Source of the DNA: Caldifarciminota bacterium
GTDB lineage: Bacteria; WOR-3; Hydrothermia; WGAB01
Assembly (NCBI GenBank): GCA_015489295.1
Contig: WGAB01000161.1
Location: 1-17,509, forward strand
DNA: 17,509 bases
Direction: 5' to 3'
Shown: positions 14,344-17,509 of the stretch, piece by piece
Position numbering within the stretch: position 1 is the first letter of the stretch
Layout: every line of letters begins with the position of its first letter
The notes under the pieces: model-generated
What the model was told of the DNA's origin: nothing
The model's database searches: none
The model's input: the letters and a program-made list of their open reading frames with translations, nothing else
Position numbers and translations under genes: made by a program

Positions 14344-15483
14344 TCAGGCCTCCCCCAGGTGCTCCTGCAAATCCACTTCCAGCGCCTGGCCTTCGCTCAA
14401 CAGGGTGGCTTTGGCGATCTTGCCCTGGTAAAGGTACACGCCGGCCATCAGGTCGCGATGGTGCTGGAGGGCCCGGTCCACGTTCCGTTCCTCCACGATC
14501 TTCCGAAGATAGGGCAGCAGGGCGTTGGTGAGGGCATGGGTACTGGTTCGGGCCACCCAGGAGGGCACGTTGGGCACGGCAAAGTGCAACACATCGTGCA
14601 CCCGGTACACCTGGTCCTCGGTGGGGGTCACCCGGGTGGTTTCCGCGGCTCCGCCCTGGTCCACCGAAAAGTCCAGGATCACGGATCCGGGTTTCATCGA
14701 CCGGACCATCTCTTCGGTGACCAGGATCGGCGCCCGTTTGCCGGGCGAGAGCACAGCCAGCACCAGCACATCGGCGAACTTCACCAGGCGTTCCAGGGCG
14801 GGCTTCTTGTACACCATGGTGATCACCCGGCCAGCCAGGCTCTCGCAGGCGTGTTCCAGCCGGTCCGGGTTTTTGTCCATCACGATCACATGGGCGCCGA
14901 CCCCCACAAAGGTGCGGGCCGCCTGGAACCCCAGGGCCCCGGCGCCTACGATCACCACATCGGCGGGTGTCAGCCCGGGGATGCCGCCCAGGAGCACGCC
15001 CCGGCCGTGGTGCCGGGGTTTCTCCAGCAGTCGCCCGGCGATCTGCGCCGACATGCGCCCCGCAATCATGCTCATGGGCTTGAGCACCGGCAGGGTCCCA
15101 TCCTGCCGCTGGATCACCTCGTAGCCGATGGCGGTGATCCTTCGGGCCCGCAGCTTCTCCATCACCTCCCGCGGGGCCACGGCCAGGTGCAGGAACCCCA
15201 TCAGGGTGGTGCCTTCGCGCAGATAGTCCAGCTCCTCGGGACGGGGGCGTTGTACCTTGACCACCACGTCTGCCCGGCGATACGCCTCCTCGGGGGTGTA
15301 CACGATCTGGGCCCCGGCCCGGCGGTACTCCTCATCGGAAAAGCCGGCCCCTTCTCCTGCACCACGTTCCACCACCACCTGGGCCCCGAGGGCCACGAGA
15401 TCGGCCACCCCTCCAGGCGAGAGTCCGACGCGGTACTCTTCGATGGCCTTGCTGTGGGATTCCCTTGGAATGCCAATGATCAT
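14344..15483 (-). CDS. ald: Alanine dehydrogenase
   Basis: 379-residue NAD-dependent enzyme interconverting alanine with pyruvate and ammonia. Substrate-site residues are visible: Arg18 (EYRVGLSP), Lys76 (DVVVKVQRP) and His99 (GFLHLA). The MSMIAGRMSAQ and GRGVLLGGIPG segments precede the Rossmann motif VIVGAGALGFQAA. LDFSVDQGGAAETTR, RTSTHALTNALLPY and the C-terminal GVYLYQGKIA helix complete the family pattern. Related pyridine-nucleotide enzymes exist, but these motifs favour Ald. ATG 15483 lies 7 bases after GGGAGG (15496-15491). An in-frame ATG at 15501 would overlap that binding site. It heads the seven-gene minus-strand run and is divergent from a small acidic protein. Confidence 0.91.
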   Translation of the reverse strand: MIIGIPRESHSKAIEEYRVGLSPGGVADLVALGAQVVVERGAGEGAGFSDEEYRRAGAQIVYTPEEAYRRADVVVKVQRPRPEELDYLREGTTLMGFLHLAVAPREVMEKLRARRITAIGYEVIQRQDGTLPVLKPMSMIAGRMSAQIAGRLLEKPRHHGRGVLLGGIPGLTPADVVIVGAGALGFQAARTFVGVGAHVIVMDKNPDRLEHACESLAGRVITMVYKKPALERLVKFADVLVLAVLSPGKRAPILVTEEMVRSMKPGSVILDFSVDQGGAAETTRVTPTEDQVYRVHDVLHFAVPNVPSWVARTSTHALTNALLPYLRKIVEERNVDRALQHHRDLMAGVYLYQGKIAKATLLSEGQALEVDLQEHLGEA

Positions 15484-15496
15484 GGTTGTACCTCCC

Positions 15497-15530
15497 GGCA
15501 TAGGATACGCTATGCCCCTACACCTTGCAA
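15497..15530 (-). promoter_or_regulatory. ald promoter with overlapping inverted repeat
   Basis: On the minus strand, -35 TTGCAA (15530-15525) and -10 TATCCT (15507-15502, 4 of 6) are exactly 17 bases apart. An inverted repeat GGCATA (15497-15502)-N8-TATGCC (15511-15516) straddles the -10 box, a natural place for a repressor. Initiation near 15495 would give a leader of only about a dozen bases, starting in or next to the ribosome binding site. Confidence 0.5.
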
Positions 15531-15554
15531 CGAAAGCCTACAAAGGCTTATATT
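15525..15554 (+). promoter_or_regulatory. Promoter of the acidic coiled-coil gene, sharing the -35 box with ald
   Basis: TTGCAA (15525-15530) is its own reverse complement, so it can serve as the -35 box on both strands. On the plus strand it is followed after 18 bases by TATATT (15549-15554, 5 of 6 to TATAAT). The spacer contains an inverted repeat AAGCCT (15534-15539)-ACAA-AGGCTT (15544-15549) that ends on the first base of the -10 box, an operator-like arrangement. Transcription should begin near 15561, about 24 bases before the ATG. Confidence 0.55.
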
Positions 15555-15584
15555 AGGCCACCATCTCTGAACGGAGGGAGCGTT

Positions 15585-15947
15585 ATGCGTGAGTTGAATG
15601 ATGAGGAGATCCTGGCCATCTGGAGCAACGCCACCGACTTCACCGACCCCTGGGACGAGGTGATCTCCGAGTACCTCTACAAGATCGAGGAGATGAAGAA
15701 CACGGCCGAGCCCTATCAGCAGGTGACCGTGGAAAACCTGGAGGCAGAAATCCAGCGCCTGAGCCGGGAAATCGAAGACACCGTGGAGCGGGCCCGGAGC
15801 GGCGAAATCTCCGCCGAAGACCTGGAAACCACCTTCCGCTCCATCGGCGAGCAACTCCTGGAAATCGAAACCCGGCTCCTGGAACTGGAATTTGAGGAGG
15901 AAGAGGGCTTCACCACCTGGGAAGACGAGGAAGAAGAGGAATACTAA
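15585..15947 (+). CDS. Small acidic coiled-coil protein of unknown function
   Basis: 120 residues; I do not recognise a family. The first 45 residues contain a Trp/Tyr-rich motif region (EILAIWSNATDFTDPWDEVISEYLYKIEEM). Residues 46-103 are Glu/Leu/Ile-rich with heptad-like spacing and are probably one or two long coiled-coil helices. The last 17 residues are strongly acidic (EEEEGF then WEDEEEEEY). There is no signal peptide, membrane segment or cysteine. ATG 15585 follows GGAGG (15573-15577) by 7 bases, so it is clearly expressed as a gene. It is divergent from ald and precedes a stomatin-like gene that has its own promoter. A scaffold, chaperone or nucleic-acid-mimic role is conceivable but unsupported. 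Confidence 0.8.
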   Translation: MRELNDEEILAIWSNATDFTDPWDEVISEYLYKIEEMKNTAEPYQQVTVENLEAEIQRLSREIEDTVERARSGEISAEDLETTFRSIGEQLLEIETRLLELEFEEEEGFTTWEDEEEEEY

Positions 15948-15961
15948 CCCATCCCCGAAAG

Positions 15962-15990
15962 TTGACAACCCCAACCCCATCGGTTAAGGT
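15962..15990 (+). promoter_or_regulatory. Promoter of the stomatin-like gene
   Basis: A perfect TTGACA (15962-15967) is followed after 17 bases by TAAGGT (15985-15990, a weak -10 match). The binding site AGGGGG (15998-16003) is 8 bases before the ATG at 16012. The promoter lies in the 64-base gap after the acidic protein, so the SPFH gene and the comM gene behind it can be expressed independently. Confidence 0.5.
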
Positions 15991-16011
15991 TTCCAAAAGG
16001 GGGTTATACCC

Positions 16012-16773
16012 ATGACCGGTTTGGGTGTCCTTGTTTTCCTGGTCCTTATCGTCCTGTACTCCATGATCCGGATCCTCCGCGAGTACGAACGCGGAGTGAT
16101 CTTTCGGCTCGGCCGCTACATCGGGGTCAAGGGACCTGGCCTTATTCTCCTTTTGCCCTTCATCGACAAGATGGTCAAGGTATCTCTCCGGATCCTGGTA
16201 ATGGACGTGCCGCCCCAGGATGTCATCACCAAGGACAACGTGTCCATCAAGGTCAACGCCGTGGTGTACTTCCGCGTGATCAACCCCGAAAAGGCGGTCA
16301 TTGAGGTGGAAGACTACCTGTATGCCACCAGCCAGCTGGCCCAAACCACCCTGCGGAGCGTGCTCGGGGAGGTGGAACTGGACGAACTCCTGGCCCATCG
16401 CGAGAAGCTGAACCAGAAACTGCAGGAGATCATTGACAAGCAAACCGACCCCTGGGGCATCAAGGTGACCGCCGTGGAGATCAAGCACGTGGACCTGCCG
16501 CAGGAGATGCAGCGGGCCATGGCCCGCCAGGCCGAGGCCGAACGCGAGCGGCGCGCCAAGATCATCTCGGCCGAAGGCGAGTACCAGGCGGCCCAGCGGC
16601 TCCGGGAGGCAGCCGAGATCCTCGCCCAGAATCCGCTGACCATCCAGCTGCGGTTCCTGCAGACCATGGTGGAGATCTCTTCGGAGAAGACCACGACCGT
16701 GGTGTTCCCGCTGCCCCTGGAGCTCTTCCGCGGGTTCCTGGAGGGCTGGGAGAAGAAATCAGGCCAAAACTGA
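16012..16773 (+). CDS. Stomatin-like SPFH-domain membrane protein (slipin)
   Basis: 253 residues. One N-terminal membrane helix (about residues 4-21) is followed by the SPFH/band-7 domain. It begins [20 protein letters not shown] and continues with [24 protein letters not shown] and [19 protein letters not shown] charged helix ([28 protein letters not shown]) and the prokaryotic-stomatin C-terminal part follow. These proteins form large membrane rings or microdomains. The prokaryotic stomatin is usually encoded beside an NfeD protein or a clp-class protease, but neither is adjacent here. It is followed after 12 bases by the comM-like gene. Confidence 0.92.
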   Translation: MTGLGVLVFLVLIVLYSMIRILREYERGVIFRLGRYIGVKGPGLILLLPFIDKMVKVSLRILVMDVPPQDVITKDNVSIKVNAVVYFRVINPEKAVIEVEDYLYATSQLAQTTLRSVLGEVELDELLAHREKLNQKLQEIIDKQTDPWGIKVTAVEIKHVDLPQEMQRAMARQAEAERERRAKIISAEGEYQAAQRLREAAEILAQNPLTIQLRFLQTMVEISSEKTTTVVFPLPLELFRGFLEGWEKKSGQN

Positions 16774-16785
16774 GGGTGAGGTTCC

Positions 16786-17509
16786 GTGATCGCCCGGGTC
16801 CATGCAGGAGCGGTGGTGGGCATTGAGGGCGTGGGCGTGGAGGTGGAGGTCGACCTCTCGCCCGGCGTGCCCGGCTTCGTGATCGTGGGTCTTCCCGACA
16901 GCGCCGTGCGCGAGTCGCGCGAGCGGGTAATGGCCGCCCTGAAGAACGCCGGCTTCTCGTTGCCCCTCAAGAAGATTACCGTCAACCTGGCACCGGCCGA
17001 CATCCGCAAGGAGGGCTCGGCCTACGACCTGCCCGTGGCCCTGGGCATCCTGGCCGCCGCCGGCGAGATCCCCGAAAACAGCCCCCTGGAACACACCGTG
17101 GTGCTCGGCGAACTCTCCCTGGAGGGCAGGGTGCGCCGCGTCAAAGGGGTGCTGCCCATCGTGCTCTCCCTTCGCCACCGGTTCCGCCGGTTCCTGGTGC
17201 CCCGGGAAAACGCCGAAGAGGCGGCCGTCATCCAGGAGGCCGAGGTGTACCCCGTGGCCACCCTGGAGGAGGCCGTGGGGTTCCTGAAGGGCGAGGTGGC
17301 CATCGAACCCTTCCGGGTGGACCTCCAGAAGTTCTTTGAGGCCCGTCGTCACGATACGGTGGATTTCTCCGAGATCAAGGGCCAGGCCGCCGCCCGCCGG
17401 GCCCTGGAGGTGGCCGCGGCCGGCGGCCACAATGTGCTCATGATCGGCCCGCCGGGCTCCGGCAAAACCATGCTCGCCCGCCGGTTCCCCACGATCCTGC
17501 CCACCATGA
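16786..17509 (+). CDS. comM: ComM/YifB-family AAA+ protein (5' part, runs off the window)
   Basis: The first 241 codons of a gene usually about 500 codons long; it is cut by the window edge, so it is not a pseudogene on present evidence. The N-terminal Lon-protease-like domain has [39 protein letters not shown] and [23 protein letters not shown]. Then come a linker ([23 protein letters not shown]) and the Walker A motif GPPGSGKT (221-228) of the Mg-chelatase-like ATPase. ComM is a hexameric helicase that drives branch migration during natural transformation. It starts with GTG at 16786, preceded by GAGGGTGAGG. Confidence 0.92.
   Translation, partial: MIARVHAGAVVGIEGVGVEVEVDLSPGVPGFVIVGLPDSAVRESRERVMAALKNAGFSLPLKKITVNLAPADIRKEGSAYDLPVALGILAAAGEIPENSPLEHTVVLGELSLEGRVRRVKGVLPIVLSLRHRFRRFLVPRENAEEAAVIQEAEVYPVATLEEAVGFLKGEVAIEPFRVDLQKFFEARRHDTVDFSEIKGQAAARRALEVAAAGGHNVLMIGPPGSGKTMLARRFPTILPTM

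Noticed and set aside
14338..15570. 410-codon open frame on the plus strand
   Set aside because: It is antisense to ald, with Gly/His/Gln-rich composition and no recognisable domain; ald has complete family motifs.
16786..17509. comM as a truncated pseudogene
   Set aside because: The frame is intact up to the window edge and includes a complete Walker A motif; only the window ends.

Overview
The window is a gene-dense, high-GC stretch of bacterial chromosome. I find no rRNA, tRNA, CRISPR array, insertion sequence or phage gene. Several features fit a diderm, probably anaerobic and possibly thermophilic bacterium. These are a lipoprotein-type signal peptide, DksA, PlsY, a seven-iron ferredoxin of the type known from Thermus, and amino-acid catabolic enzymes. 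Hydrogenase maturation genes are also present. I cannot name the taxon from sequence alone.

Left part (1-4171): the tail of a plus-strand membrane protein meets a minus-strand operon across a 141-base structured gap. The operon reads YfhO-type membrane protein (about 811 aa) -> RmlB-like sugar-nucleotide dehydratase -> small S4-domain RNA-binding protein, with genes 3 bases apart or overlapping. It probably combines surface-glycan work with a ribosome-associated factor.

Middle plus-strand part (4221-8994): a divergent promoter region drives an alkaline-phosphatase-superfamily phosphohydrolase. A TTG-started hydrogenase maturation protease, hypB and hypA follow, overlapping or nearly touching. 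No hydrogenase structural gene is in view. Next come glutamate dehydrogenase (gdhA) and a 7Fe ferredoxin. Gdh would make reducing equivalents from glutamate, and the ferredoxin is a plausible electron carrier towards a hydrogenase encoded elsewhere.

Minus-strand block (15483-9012): seven genes read alanine dehydrogenase -> acetyl-CoA hydrolase/CoA-transferase (4-hydroxybutyrate CoA-transferase type) -> beta-helix lipoprotein -> recX -> dksA -> plsY -> CDF metal transporter, mostly with 2-34 base overlaps or short gaps. A second promoter appears to lie just before dksA.

Right end (15525-17509): a compact divergent promoter region separates ald from a plus-strand run. The run holds a 120-aa acidic coiled-coil protein of unknown function, a stomatin-like SPFH protein, and the first half of a ComM/YifB-type AAA+ protein cut by the window edge.

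The most interesting signals are regulatory. Two minus-strand promoters (before the yfhO-like gene and before dksA) put the -10 box 6-7 bases from the start codon, which predicts leaderless mRNAs. The ald divergent region appears to use one self-complementary TTGCAA as the -35 box in both directions, between two operator-like inverted repeats. The beta-helix lipoprotein only gains its signal peptide if it starts at a rare ATT codon overlapping the upstream stop. No obvious new multi-gene defence or mobile system is present.
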